In this document: positions 29,277 to 39,900 of the stretch, piece after piece
Layout: the number at the start of each line of letters is the position of its first letter
Position numbering within the stretch: position 1 is the stretch's first letter
NCBI GenBank assembly: GCA_031256035.1
Contig: JAIRRJ010000011.1
Coordinates: 1-45,528, forward strand
Source of the DNA: Treponema sp.
GTDB taxonomy: Bacteria > Spirochaetota > Spirochaetia > Treponematales > Breznakiellaceae
Length of the DNA: 45,528 nt
Direction of reading: 5' to 3'
The notes under the pieces: generated by a model
Databases searched by the model: none
What the model was told of the DNA's origin: nothing
Seen by the model: the letters and a program-made list of their open reading frames with translations, nothing else
Translations under genes and position numbers: made by a program

Positions 29277-32200
29277 ATGGAAAGAATATCCTTGAGACTC
29301 GTCAAGCTGGAAAGCGGATCGGCGCAACGGGCAAAGAACCGCAAGGTTCGCATGGAATTCCACATCAACCGCGATGTCCGCCGCGATTACGGTCTGCGGG
29401 ACAGCCTTTTTTCCCTCACCGGAAATGTCTTTCTTGCCGACCTTAGGCAGACGCGGGAGCTGGCGGCAAAGTTCAATGCTAAACAAGACCCCGCTCATCC
29501 TGAGCGATTTATAAAAGCTGGGCAGCTTTACGCGATGGGCTTGATCGATGAAATTCTGCATTATGTAGTCGCCCTTTACCGCGAGCAGGTACAACCCGAT
29601 GTTTTTGAAACTGCGCTTAACAGGCTGGAAATGAATTTTGGCGAAGAGCGGACAGACGGGCTTCTCGTTACTTTTTCCGAACAGTTTCCTCCGAGGCCGG
29701 TGTACAGGGGCGAAAAAAATACAGACGAATATCTAGAAAGCACAGAAGACGGCGAAAGCTGCCGCGCCCTTTCACTTGAAGAAACCATGCTTCTTTCGCT
29801 CGCGAATCTCAATCCCGCGTTCAAGCCTTTCAAGTTTTTATTTGATGATGCCGATTTGTCCGGTAAAACGATCTACTCTGCGGCGATTGAAGAATTAAAA
29901 GCCCACTTTAAGGATATGCCGCCCTTTGGCTCAGACGGCTTGAGCCTTTGGGAATTTCTGCGGGCGCCTGCTCTTGCTTCGCCTGATTCCCTGTCTGGTC
30001 AGCTTGATTTCATGCGCAAGCATTGGGGTTTTATCCTTTCAAAATTCATGTCGCGGCTGCTCATAAGCCTTGATGTCATGAAAGAAGAAGACAAGCCCGG
30101 TTTTATGGGGCCGGGTCCAAGCGAAATATTGAGTTTTGCCGGGCTTGATGAATATGAGCGTTTCAGTCCCGATCAGGACTGGATGCCCAAGACAGTATTG
30201 ATGGCGAAAAGCACGCTGGTCTGGCTTTATCAGATTTCAAAAAAATACGGAAGGGAAGTTACCCGCCTTGATGAAATCCCCGATGAGGAACTTGATGAAT
30301 TGGCGCACCGCGGTTTTACGGGGCTGTGGCTTATCGGCCTATGGGAAAGAAGCAAGGCGAGTAAGACGATTAAACAATGGACGGGTAATCCCGAAGCGGC
30401 GGCATCGGCATACAGTTTGTACGATTATGATATTGCGGGCGAATTGGGCGGCTGGGGTGCGCTGTGCTCATTGCGGGAACGGTGTATGCGGCGTGGCATA
30501 CGCCTTGGTTCGGACATGGTTCCCAATCACACCGGCATCGACAGCCGCTGGATGGTAGAACATCCTGACCGTTTTCTTCAGCTTTCATATCCGCCATTCC
30601 CGACTTACAACTACAACTGCGGCAACCTTTCAGGCCGCGATGATATAACCGTTCAAATTGAAGAACATTATTTTTCGCGCAGTGACGCGGCTGTGGTTTT
30701 CAAACGAATCGATAACCACACGGGTGAAACGCGCTACATCTACCATGGCAATGACGGTACTTCCATGCCCTGGAACGATACCGCACAGATTGACTTTCTT
30801 AACAGTGAAGCGCGTGAAGCCGTTATCCGCACAATTATCGGCGTATGCCAGCAATTCTCGATTGTGCGTTTTGATGCCGCCATGACTCTCGCAAAGCGGC
30901 ACATTCAGCGGCTGTGGTTTCCTGCGCCGGGAAGCGGCGGTGCAATTGCAAGCCGCGCCGAACATTCCATCACCACCGATGAATTCAACAGCCGCATCCC
31001 GAATGAATTTTGGCGCGAAGTTGTGGATCGCTGCGCTGTTGAAGCGCCCAATACCCTGTTGTTAGCTGAAGCTTTCTGGATGATGGAAGGATACTTTGTG
31101 CGCACATTGGGGATGCACCGCGTTTACAATTCGGCGTTTATGAATATGCTTAAAAACGAAGAAAACGCAAAATACCGCGCCACTGTCAAAAACACAATGG
31201 AATTTGATCCTGAAATACTCAAACGTTTTGTCAATTTTATGAACAACCCCGATGAAGATACCGCAGTTGCCCAATTCGGCAAAGGCGATAAATATTTCGG
31301 CATTTGCACATTGCTCGTAACAATGCCGGGGCTGCCCATGTTCGGCCACGGTCAGATTGAAGGTTTCGAAGAAAAATACGGAATGGAGTACCGCCGCGCC
31401 TACCGTGATGAACAGCCCGATGGTTACCTTGTAGGCCGCCACGAGTGGGAAATTTTCCCGCTGATGAAACGGCGCGCTCTTTTTTCCGGCAGTGCCGGGT
31501 TCAGGCTTTATGATCTGCATTGTCAGGGCGGTTCGGTAAACGAAAATGTTTTTGCCTACTCAAACCGCGCATGGGTGAACGGTCGCGAAGAACGCGCACT
31601 GATTTTTTACAACAATTCATACTACGAAACCTCGGGCTGGATCAGAATAAGCGACCCCGATATTCCAAAGGAAGGCGGCGGCACGTGCAGGGACAGTCTG
31701 AGTCAGGCGCTCGCGCTCCACAGTGAAAGCCAATACTTTATCCTGTTACGCGAACAAAAATCGAATCTGTGGTTTATCCGCTCTTCAAAAAGCATATTGG
31801 AAAATGGTTTTTTTGTGGGGCTGAAGGGTTACGAGACACAAGTCTATCTGGACCTTTATGAAGTTGAGGATGACGAAAAAGGCCGCTGGGCGAGACTGCA
31901 CAACGATTTGCAGGGCAGGGGAGTTCCCGATCCTCAGGCGGCGATTATGGACATTTACCTCGGCGAACTTTACTATCGATTTTCGGAACTTTTCAAACCA
32001 GAAATCATCACTACTTTGCAGACATTTTTTGTTCGCGGGAAAAAAGCAGCGCCGGTATCCAGGGAAACATTTATTGAATCGCTGAAAGCGCCGGTTGAGA
32101 CTTTTGTTGAAACTGCGGGAAGCTTCATCACCGGCGCGGATGGCGCTTACGACGCATGGCTGCCGAAGGATGAAGACGGCGTTAACCTGAAATTTGTTAA

Positions 32201-32948
32201 AGTAAAAAAAGAAGAAATATGGGAAGAATTTTTGGCTTACATAAGCAGAATGTTAAATTTCGAAAAGACCGGAAAACTCACGGCTAAAGCGGCGACTCTT
32301 GTTGAAAATTTTTCCGGTAAACTGTCGGAAAAACAGTGGCTTTGCGCTGCCGCCCTTGGTTACGGCCTCCTCTCCCTTCTGCGCCCTGTGATTGGAAAAG
32401 AAGCCAAAAAATACGCCGATGGCCGTCTTGCGGCAGACCTTGCTTTTGCTCACTGGGGTTTTGGACGCAAATTGAGGGAACTTTGCCTGCGCTTCGGCGC
32501 TTCGGAACATGAAGCGTGGCGGTTTGCCGAAATATCCAAGGCTGTTCTTTGCCGGACAAAAGCAACGCCATATCGCATAACGGATGAAAAATTTGATGCC
32601 TCCGCCTTTGCCGCATGGATTATTGAGGAATATTATCTTGACGAAGATTTCAGGCGCATTCTTGGGATCAATATTTTTAATGATGTTACATGGTTCAACA
32701 AAGAGGGTTTGGAAGACGCTCTGTTTTATTCAGCTCTGTTCTTTATGTTGGAAAGCGGCAGTGTCTTGCAGCCCGGCATGATTTGGCAAAACCGGCTTGA
32801 CTGCATTGCCCAAGTATATGATGCTTTGAAAAAAGCGGAAAAGAAATCAGGTTATCGTTTGGACAAACTTATTGATTTGTTGACATCTGATACTAAAGTA
32901 TCTAATGTTCCGGCGTCAAAATCTGCCAGAACCAAAAGGAAAAAATGA
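29277..32948 (+). CDS. Large GH13-like alpha-amylase family protein
   Basis: A protein of 1223 residues, no signal peptide. After ~330 residues of uncertain fold comes a GH13 catalytic core: region I DMVPNHTGID near 411, region II VRFDAAMTLA near 530 with the nucleophile Asp, region III LLAEAFW near 595 with the acid/base Glu, and region IV near 654 reading NNPDED, which keeps an Asp but lacks the usual His. A ~450-residue helical C-terminal part follows. ATG 29277 follows GGAAAGGAG. The size and extensions suggest an intracellular glucan-acting enzyme rather than a secreted amylase. It ends overlapping sppA by 4 bp (ATGA). Confidence 0.85.
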   Translation: MERISLRLVKLESGSAQRAKNRKVRMEFHINRDVRRDYGLRDSLFSLTGNVFLADLRQTRELAAKFNAKQDPAHPERFIKAGQLYAMGLIDEILHYVVALYREQVQPDVFETALNRLEMNFGEERTDGLLVTFSEQFPPRPVYRGEKNTDEYLESTEDGESCRALSLEETMLLSLANLNPAFKPFKFLFDDADLSGKTIYSAAIEELKAHFKDMPPFGSDGLSLWEFLRAPALASPDSLSGQLDFMRKHWGFILSKFMSRLLISLDVMKEEDKPGFMGPGPSEILSFAGLDEYERFSPDQDWMPKTVLMAKSTLVWLYQISKKYGREVTRLDEIPDEELDELAHRGFTGLWLIGLWERSKASKTIKQWTGNPEAAASAYSLYDYDIAGELGGWGALCSLRERCMRRGIRLGSDMVPNHTGIDSRWMVEHPDRFLQLSYPPFPTYNYNCGNLSGRDDITVQIEEHYFSRSDAAVVFKRIDNHTGETRYIYHGNDGTSMPWNDTAQIDFLNSEAREAVIRTIIGVCQQFSIVRFDAAMTLAKRHIQRLWFPAPGSGGAIASRAEHSITTDEFNSRIPNEFWREVVDRCAVEAPNTLLLAEAFWMMEGYFVRTLGMHRVYNSAFMNMLKNEENAKYRATVKNTMEFDPEILKRFVNFMNNPDEDTAVAQFGKGDKYFGICTLLVTMPGLPMFGHGQIEGFEEKYGMEYRRAYRDEQPDGYLVGRHEWEIFPLMKRRALFSGSAGFRLYDLHCQGGSVNENVFAYSNRAWVNGREERALIFYNNSYYETSGWIRISDPDIPKEGGGTCRDSLSQALALHSESQYFILLREQKSNLWFIRSSKSILENGFFVGLKGYETQVYLDLYEVEDDEKGRWARLHNDLQGRGVPDPQAAIMDIYLGELYYRFSELFKPEIITTLQTFFVRGKKAAPVSRETFIESLKAPVETFVETAGSFITGADGAYDAWLPKDEDGVNLKFVKVKKEEIWEEFLAYISRMLNFEKTGKLTAKAATLVENFSGKLSEKQWLCAAALGYGLLSLLRPVIGKEAKKYADGRLAADLAFAHWGFGRKLRELCLRFGASEHEAWRFAEISKAVLCRTKATPYRITDEKFDASAFAAWIIEEYYLDEDFRRILGINIFNDVTWFNKEGLEDALFYSALFFMLESGSVLQPGMIWQNRLDCIAQVYDALKKAEKKSGYRLDKLIDLLTSDTKVSNVPASKSARTKRKK

Positions 32949-34654
32949 TGAATGTTAGCTGCAAATATCTGGCATTTGGCGTGTACTGTCTGGTTTCCCT
33001 CCCGCTGTTTTCACAAAGTATGTATCTGGAAATAAATCTTAACGAGCCGATTATGCAAAACAGGCTCCGGTTTATCAAACCAAAACCGCAGCTTGAGATA
33101 TTTCGAGTAATCGAAAAAGCCGGCAAGGATGATAAAGTACGGGGCATCATTCTTAACATTGGGAATTTTTCAGGCAGCAGGGAATATGTTTGGGAACTGC
33201 GGAACTCGCTGGAGCAGTTTAAATCCGGCGGAAAAAAGATTTGCGCGTTCATCAGTAACGCCGATATGGATATTTACTATCTGGCTTCCGTTGCGGATAA
33301 AATTGTGATGGACGAACAGGGAGCTTTGAACCTGTTAGGTTATTCATGGGGCAGGGGTTATGTGCAACACAGTCTTAAAAAACTTGGGATCAGCGTCCGG
33401 GAACTTCGATACTTGGAGTATAAATCAGCGGCGGAAATGTTCACAAGGGATTCCATGTCGGAGGCTGACCGCAGGCAGTACGGCGAATATTTGGACGACA
33501 TTTTTAACCTCACCCGCGATACATTGATCAAAGCCAGAAATTGGACAAGTGAAGAATTTGACACCATTGTGAACAGCGAATTTCTCTACTCGGCAAAAAA
33601 CGCTCAAGACCGGAAACTTGTTGATCGTGCAGGCAGGAAAGACGCGGTAACCGAAACTCTCAAGGAAATCGAAGGCGCTGAGGTTAAAAAATTCGCCCTC
33701 TACGGCGATCAAATGTCAAGCTTGATGGGCGAACAGCCGGAATACAGCCCCCCAAGGGCAGGAGGTTTTTTCAAAAGACCGCCGGTAATTGCCGTCATCT
33801 ACGCAAACGGTCAGACTGATTTGGAAAGAGGAATGGCAGCATGGAGTCTGGCTCAAACAATTCGTGAATTGTCGGAAATGAATCGGGTTAAGGCAATCGT
33901 GCTGAGGATTAATTCGCCGGGAGGAAGCGCGGAAGCCGCAGACTATATTGCCGAAGCGGTGAGTTACGCGAAGAAAGAAAAACCCGTGGTGGTGAGTATG
34001 GGACAGACAGCGGCTTCCGGCGGCTATTGGGCGGCGATGAATGCCAGCCACATCACCGCCACTCCCTACACGGTTACAGGTTCCATCGGCGTGATCGGAA
34101 GCTGGTTTTATGACAACGGTCTCAATGCTAAACTTGGTTTTAGTGTGGATACTCTCAAGCGCGGCGCACACTCGGATTTAATGACCGGATTTTTTCTGCC
34201 TTACCGCGATCTGACTTCAGAAGAAGAAGCGCGTTACAGGAAATATATCCTTGATCTTTACAATGATTTTTCCGCCAAAGTCGCAGCAGGACGCGGCATG
34301 GAAATTGAAAAAGTAGAGTCCGTTGCTCAGGGCAGGATTTTTTCAGGCATAGGCGCGCTCAATGCCGGCCTTGTTGACAGTATCGGCGGCCTTTCCGATG
34401 CGCTCAACACGGCGCGCACTCTGGCGGAAATTCCTGAAGGAAAGAGCGTCATCTACAGTGAATATCCAAAACCCAAATTTTGGGACAAACTGCTGAATCA
34501 GTTCCCTTTTGCGGCGACTTTTTTCAAAAAGACCAACAGTAAGAACGATGCTGCCTCATTTCTTGCGGACTTGCTTATTCCCGAAGACATTCGCTACCGG
34601 CTTGAGCGTAACGGTCAAGTCATGCCAATTCTGCCGCTGGGGTTTGGTGATTGA
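32945..34654 (+). CDS. sppA: Signal peptide peptidase SppA (S49, long form)
   Basis: A protein of 569 residues. It starts with a signal or anchor (YLAFGVYCLVSLPLFSQ). Both halves of the long-form SppA are present: the N-terminal half carries the catalytic lysine in YKSAAEMF (near residue 160) and the C-terminal half the serine in QTAASGGYW (near 357), with NSPGGSAEAAD and TGSIGVIGSW around it. The protein degrades cleaved signal peptides at the membrane, as a tetramer in E. coli. The start overlaps the GH13 stop, so the two are coupled although functionally unrelated. Confidence 0.9.
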   Translation: MMNVSCKYLAFGVYCLVSLPLFSQSMYLEINLNEPIMQNRLRFIKPKPQLEIFRVIEKAGKDDKVRGIILNIGNFSGSREYVWELRNSLEQFKSGGKKICAFISNADMDIYYLASVADKIVMDEQGALNLLGYSWGRGYVQHSLKKLGISVRELRYLEYKSAAEMFTRDSMSEADRRQYGEYLDDIFNLTRDTLIKARNWTSEEFDTIVNSEFLYSAKNAQDRKLVDRAGRKDAVTETLKEIEGAEVKKFALYGDQMSSLMGEQPEYSPPRAGGFFKRPPVIAVIYANGQTDLERGMAAWSLAQTIRELSEMNRVKAIVLRINSPGGSAEAADYIAEAVSYAKKEKPVVVSMGQTAASGGYWAAMNASHITATPYTVTGSIGVIGSWFYDNGLNAKLGFSVDTLKRGAHSDLMTGFFLPYRDLTSEEEARYRKYILDLYNDFSAKVAAGRGMEIEKVESVAQGRIFSGIGALNAGLVDSIGGLSDALNTARTLAEIPEGKSVIYSEYPKPKFWDKLLNQFPFAATFFKKTNSKNDAASFLADLLIPEDIRYRLERNGQVMPILPLGFGD

Positions 34655-34731
34655 CTTTCTCTGTTTAATTAATCAAAAAACCCAAGCAAAAATGGTTTTT
34701 AACACTATTTTGGGTTATAATGCTTTTAGAT

Positions 34732-35742
34732 ATGCGTAAAAAAATTTTATTTCTATTGTTCACTGTTCTCATTTTTATGTCCGGCTGTAATGGTATGCCG
34801 GCTGTAAAAGCCGGAGCGGAAGACCGGTGGAATGTTTATGGATTGTACGATCCTGAGCAAAATGTAAGGCTTTCTGATTTTTATGATGGCTATGAATCTG
34901 AGACAATGAATTACAGAACGGAAGATTTGTTTTGGTATCGTAAAGCAGACAGAGGCAGTGTATCCATTGATGAATATCTTGAATCGGAAGCGGTGTATTT
35001 GGGACACACGCAGGGAGGCATTGAATTTTGCGGCATCAGCGATATGGAAGGATTAAAGGAGGGAGTATTCACTTCCGACAGACCATCCAGAATTGTTTTT
35101 ATGAAAGTGCAGGATGTTCAAAAATTTTCACATAACCTTGATAAATACACTGTTTTGAAAATCAGATACCGCTACCTCTACCGTCCCGCGTATGTTCCCA
35201 AGGGTCAGGATATTTCTTCGGTCAGCAATCGCAGAGTTTCGCAGGCAAAAACATCGGGACTTGTGAGTGTCAGCGAATTCTTTTTGGATGAATATGAGAT
35301 TACCGGTAAAACAGAAATACAACAGTCATTGTTAAGCAAAGGATTGAACCGGGCGGGAGACATTTTTTCCGCTTTGGTACGCGGGACGGACAGAGCCATA
35401 GGCAAATTATTGGGAATAGATGATGTCGTTCCCGAAGGTGAAATAAAACTGGAGAACGGTTTAACATACCAGAAAGTCGGTCTAGGAGAAATTGTAAAAA
35501 AATCAAAAACATACGAAGGGCCGGATTTACTTCTTACAAGCAGAGTTAAACTACATGGAGACAGAGGGGATGATGTCTGGGCTTTTCGGGAAGCAGAAGG
35601 CGATTTAATACATACCATGAAGTACACAGGTCATATTCCGTCAAGCATGAAAACTATAAGAATTTATTACCGTTTGCGTGACGGCGGTATCTTTGAAGTA
35701 GATGAAGTAAAGCAAGCCTCGATCTTTAATGATCAATGGTGA
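34732..35742 (+). CDS. Hypothetical lipoprotein
   Basis: A protein of 336 residues. The signal is MRKKILFLLFTVLIFMSGC, lipobox MSGC. The mature part has no motif I recognise: a mixed alpha/beta body with YTVLKIRYRYLYRP near the middle and a C-terminal IRIYYRLRDGGIFEVDEV. An ATG at 34720 directly follows TATAAT (34714-34719), which is more likely the -10, so ATG 34732 is chosen; the leader would be very short and no Shine-Dalgarno is visible. The gene end overlaps jetD by 10 bp in a convergent arrangement. Confidence 0.75.
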   Translation: MRKKILFLLFTVLIFMSGCNGMPAVKAGAEDRWNVYGLYDPEQNVRLSDFYDGYESETMNYRTEDLFWYRKADRGSVSIDEYLESEAVYLGHTQGGIEFCGISDMEGLKEGVFTSDRPSRIVFMKVQDVQKFSHNLDKYTVLKIRYRYLYRPAYVPKGQDISSVSNRRVSQAKTSGLVSVSEFFLDEYEITGKTEIQQSLLSKGLNRAGDIFSALVRGTDRAIGKLLGIDDVVPEGEIKLENGLTYQKVGLGEIVKKSKTYEGPDLLLTSRVKLHGDRGDDVWAFREAEGDLIHTMKYTGHIPSSMKTIRIYYRLRDGGIFEVDEVKQASIFNDQW

Positions 35743-36962
35743 GATATGGCAATAATCTGTAAAGCATTCCATGCTTCATCCCAACGAATCCGTTCTTGTT
35801 CCAGACGGACATGATGCCCCCAGGCATTATTCTTCAGCGATTGAAAAAGTATTAGCTCAGTGTTTGTGAGTAATGGCAGCTCTGTCGATGCGTGTTGGTC
35901 TTTCTCCTCAACCCATAACTCTCGATGACTCAGGAGTGTTGCCTCATCCATTAGCACTGTCTCCAGACGGGGCAGGTATGATCTGGCCCGATTCAATATA
36001 CCAAAGCCATGTGTATCGATGTCTCCCCAGTATATGCATCGTGTATGATGGAGCCATGGGATTTCCCCTAAAACGTTAACCCCATATCCCAATCCCATGA
36101 AAACAACAGAATTTTTTATATCATTAAAGGCAAGGGCTGTTTGGATATTTTCAACTATGAATGTAAGGGCTGGTGTAATATCAAGACCTGCTATTTCTTC
36201 AACGGGGGCGAAAATATCACTGAGCCCGCTAAATTGGCTTCGAATATCAGGATCAAGTATGCGCATACGGATTAAATGAGGCTGTGGTCTGAGGCCGCAG
36301 AACCTGAAAAAATCGTGATCTTCTGACGGATCACCACGGATAGCCGCAATCAATTCACAGACAATACCCTTGCGCGTTTCCAGCCATTTACTGTCGATAC
36401 CGGCAACCGGTATTTGCCGGATGTATAAATTGGAATTGGGATTGGCGCATATCCAGGATAATGTCTCAGTTAGATTTATAAATTCTGAGTTGTCATAATC
36501 AGCAAGAACATTGAAGTGCCTGGGCAGGGTATCGATCAATGCAGGCCAACGCTGAATCAATGATTTGTAGCGATTAACCGCACGCGCCCACCTTGCTGTC
36601 TCACCAACCCACGCAGCAACATCATCAGGACTTTCCAATATAAATTTCTCAGGGACACTTTGTGTTCCCAGTGCTCCAAATCGGTGTTCGGTCCAGACAA
36701 GGGAGCCTGGTGAACAAGGTTTGCGCTCTTGCCATGTTTTCCATGACGCAAGCCATGAGCGCGCTTCGTCACGCTGCAGCAACGCTTTCTTCGCTGTTGG
36801 GATGTCAAGGTTTATTTCCAGCGGCCATGTTCCCAAGCCTTTCAGCCATTCGCGGTGATTGTTCTTGAATTTTCTTTTTAGCAGTTCCTGAACATCATTG
36901 GGAAACTTCAATATCTGCATCCTCATTGCTATGGCTGGGGAGATCCAGGCGTCGGTTTTCAT
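35733..36962 (-). CDS. jetD: Wadjet JetD nuclease (DUF3322/DUF2220)
   Basis: A protein of 409 residues, or ~395 from the later ATGs at 36926 or 36920. The N-terminal part (DUF3322, with NHREWLKGLGTWP) is followed by the DUF2220 Toprim-like part: TFIVENIQTALAF near residue 264 (metal-binding Glu) and YWGDIDTHGFGIL near 313 (DxD). In characterised Wadjet, JetD is the nuclease that cuts circular DNA extruded by JetABC. The frame overlaps the end of jetC, so the start is uncertain; none of the three candidates has a good ribosome-binding site. Family motif MQILKFPNDV favours a later one. Confidence 0.9.
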   Translation of the reverse strand: MKTDAWISPAIAMRMQILKFPNDVQELLKRKFKNNHREWLKGLGTWPLEINLDIPTAKKALLQRDEARSWLASWKTWQERKPCSPGSLVWTEHRFGALGTQSVPEKFILESPDDVAAWVGETARWARAVNRYKSLIQRWPALIDTLPRHFNVLADYDNSEFINLTETLSWICANPNSNLYIRQIPVAGIDSKWLETRKGIVCELIAAIRGDPSEDHDFFRFCGLRPQPHLIRMRILDPDIRSQFSGLSDIFAPVEEIAGLDITPALTFIVENIQTALAFNDIKNSVVFMGLGYGVNVLGEIPWLHHTRCIYWGDIDTHGFGILNRARSYLPRLETVLMDEATLLSHRELWVEEKDQHASTELPLLTNTELILFQSLKNNAWGHHVRLEQERIRWDEAWNALQIIAISHH

Positions 36963-39900
36963 TGTCGTACTCGATATTCAGAACACTGGAAACATTACGG
37001 TCGCGAATGTCCACAAAGCATGCTCCTCCGATGAACTGCTCAAGCGTCATTACCGACTTTAGCGGTGTCGCGACTATCATCTGAAAACCGAAATTATTAA
37101 AGATGTTCATTGCAAGCGCGGTGAATTCATTATCCGCCCTGTCGAATGCTTCATCAAGAATAACAGCCGCGTACATGGGAACGCCAAGGTTATTGCCGGC
37201 AAGCTGGTACCGGAGAGCCGCAGCCAAACAGGTTGTTGTAAGTTTCTGGCGCTGCCCTCCCGATTTACCTGCACCGCCGCGGTAAACTTCCACATCAACA
37301 CCGCTCTCGTCTATTTCATGCCCGACGAACTCAACATGCTGACGAACATCGAGCACCAAATCCCTCCAGTGCTTTTGTTCATTTTCCTGACTTGAAAGGC
37401 GTTCAACAAGACTTTTAAGTGAAACAAAACGCGCCTCTGCTGCATCAGGGCGGTCTTCATTCCACGCATGGCTTAGAGTCTCTTTGATTACCTGTCTGAA
37501 ATCCCTTACCTCTGATAGCTGCCTGTCGTTTACATTTATGCGGAGGTAGGTATCCACGCTCTCGGTTTTATTAAACGGTACCTGTCTAAGGCCGTCATTG
37601 ACATCCACCATTTTATCACTAATTGCTTTTATTTCATTATTGAGATGTGTATTTAAGGCGGCTAAATTTTGATTGCTTTGATTTCTAAGTAAATCAAAAA
37701 AGCGGCGCTCATGAGCTGGCAGCCCATCCGTTTCCAGCCTTGTCAATTTTGCGAAGTAATCCTCCGCGCTGGAAATAGTCGTGTCGACATCGCCTGCCTC
37801 CGACGGCCAGATCCGCTTAAAGTCGGCAAAGGAAGCCTCTATATGCTTTTCGCAGTCGTTAATACCGCGGTTAATTTTTTCTGTGTCCTTGCCAAGAGCC
37901 TGAATCACAGATATTGCAACCGAATCCAGGTTATCAAGATTGATATTTCCCGCAAAGGGCTGGGTCAGCGCGGCCTGCGCAAATCTTTCATCGAGACCTG
38001 TTTTCTGATGGGAGGTGAGTTCAATTATAGTTATTTCGTTTTCGATTTTACTAAGTTTATTTTTATCATCATTAATTCGTGTTAGAGTATTTTCGTAGCT
38101 GGCTTTTATACTGACAAGCTCCTTCTCCGCCCGTGAAACAAGAGAGCTCTGCTCGTCAATCTGTTTTTTAATTTGCGCCAGCTCTTTATTTTCTTCGCGC
38201 ATTTTGCCGATGATTTCGTCGATTGCAGAAATACGATCCAGCAAAGGAGCGACATCAATTTCCCTCCAACTTATATCAGAAAGAGTTTGACAGTGCATTG
38301 CTCGTGACATGCTCTTCGCCTGCTGATCTGTCAGTGTATTCAGCATCTTATCGCAGTCGGAAATTATTAAAGCCTGTTCATGGGCTTGCTGCTTAAACAG
38401 AGCAAGCTTTTCTTTATTGTTAAAACCAAGCACCCAGTTTCGCTTGTCATTGACATTAAACCTGTCATCTTTTTCATGGCGTGTTTTGCTGTGTTTTACC
38501 TGACCTTCGCGCGTTAATGCGCGATCTTGTTTTTTGAAAGCATTAACTGATTCTACACAGGAATAATTAAAGCGGTTACGTAATTCGGCCTTAAGCCAGT
38601 CTGCAGAGTTACAATCCTTAACATTTAGTTTAAAAACAAGCGAATCTGTAAATCCTGTTTGAGAGTTCGCCTGTCTTTCGTTTCCGGATTCCGTATGGCC
38701 GGTTCTATAATAAACCAAACGCTTGCCAAGGTGCGTGCCGTTGATATAATTTGATAATGCGGAGTAACTGCGCTCATCGACAAGAATAGACAAAGCAAAG
38801 CCGCGTAAAACCCTCTCAATCGCCCCTTGCCAGGATGATTCGTCCTGCTTGACTTCGATTAGTTCACCGGCAAACGGCAAAGCCGCTTCAGATATGCCAA
38901 GCGCAGAAGCTATTTTCCCACGCATGTCCAGCATGTCGGCCGGAATGTTGGAAGGCTGCCTTTCAAGCGCCTCAACCTCCCTGCGCGCGATTGTAAATGC
39001 GCTCTCGGCTTCCTTTTTCTTTCCTATCAAAGACAACTGTTCATCGCGAATTGCCGTGTTCTTGCTGTCCAGCCCTTCTATTTCTTCACGCGCTCTGCCG
39101 ACAAGTCCGGCAAAGCCTTGAGGCGTAGGCAAACCTTGCTCGCTTTCTAAAGCCCAGCCGAGTTCGCGGCACGCCGACTTTGCCTGTTCAAGTTTCCGTC
39201 CGCGTTCTGCGCGCTGTCCTTCCTTTTCCAGTTTTTCATTTTCAAGCTGTTCGATTCTATCGCCGCCAATTTTTCCGTGCAAGCTTTCAAGTTCATGTAA
39301 AACATTTTTGTAATTATTAAGCAGCGCTTGCTTCTGCTCAGCTTCGCCCTCAAGACCTTCGGATTTTACTGTTAAGGAAGCAATTCGCTCATTTAACAAT
39401 TCTATCTGCCGCGTCTCGCGATAAGAATCAATGCCCGCCTGCAATTCATGAAACAACGCCATATCTACCTTCATTAATTCCATCTGTTTGTGCTTTTCTC
39501 TGGACGGAGCAAGTGTTTCTATCTGCTGGCGGGCTGTCACCACAGATTGATGGGCGGCGTTGAGCTCGGCAAATTCATTTACAAGTGTCTCTGCGGCTTC
39601 AAAGGTTCTGGGTTTATCAAGCATAAAATCCCTGAGAAAAGCATTTAAATCCCCAAGGTTTTTCGCGGATTGGGTCTTGTGCAAGAGCCTTAACGCCGTT
39701 TCATTTTCTATACCGAACTTCCTGCAGAAACGCTCGCGGTAAGAACTGAAATCATCGCAGCTATAAGCATCCGGAAACAATTGTTTTATCTTTCGGATAT
39801 CAAAATCGGACTGCCCAAAACCTTCCACCTCGCGCAAGTCAAAAGCTCTTTCAAAAACAAAGTAATGGTGTTTAACATCCGCGTTATTGTTGGCGCTGCC

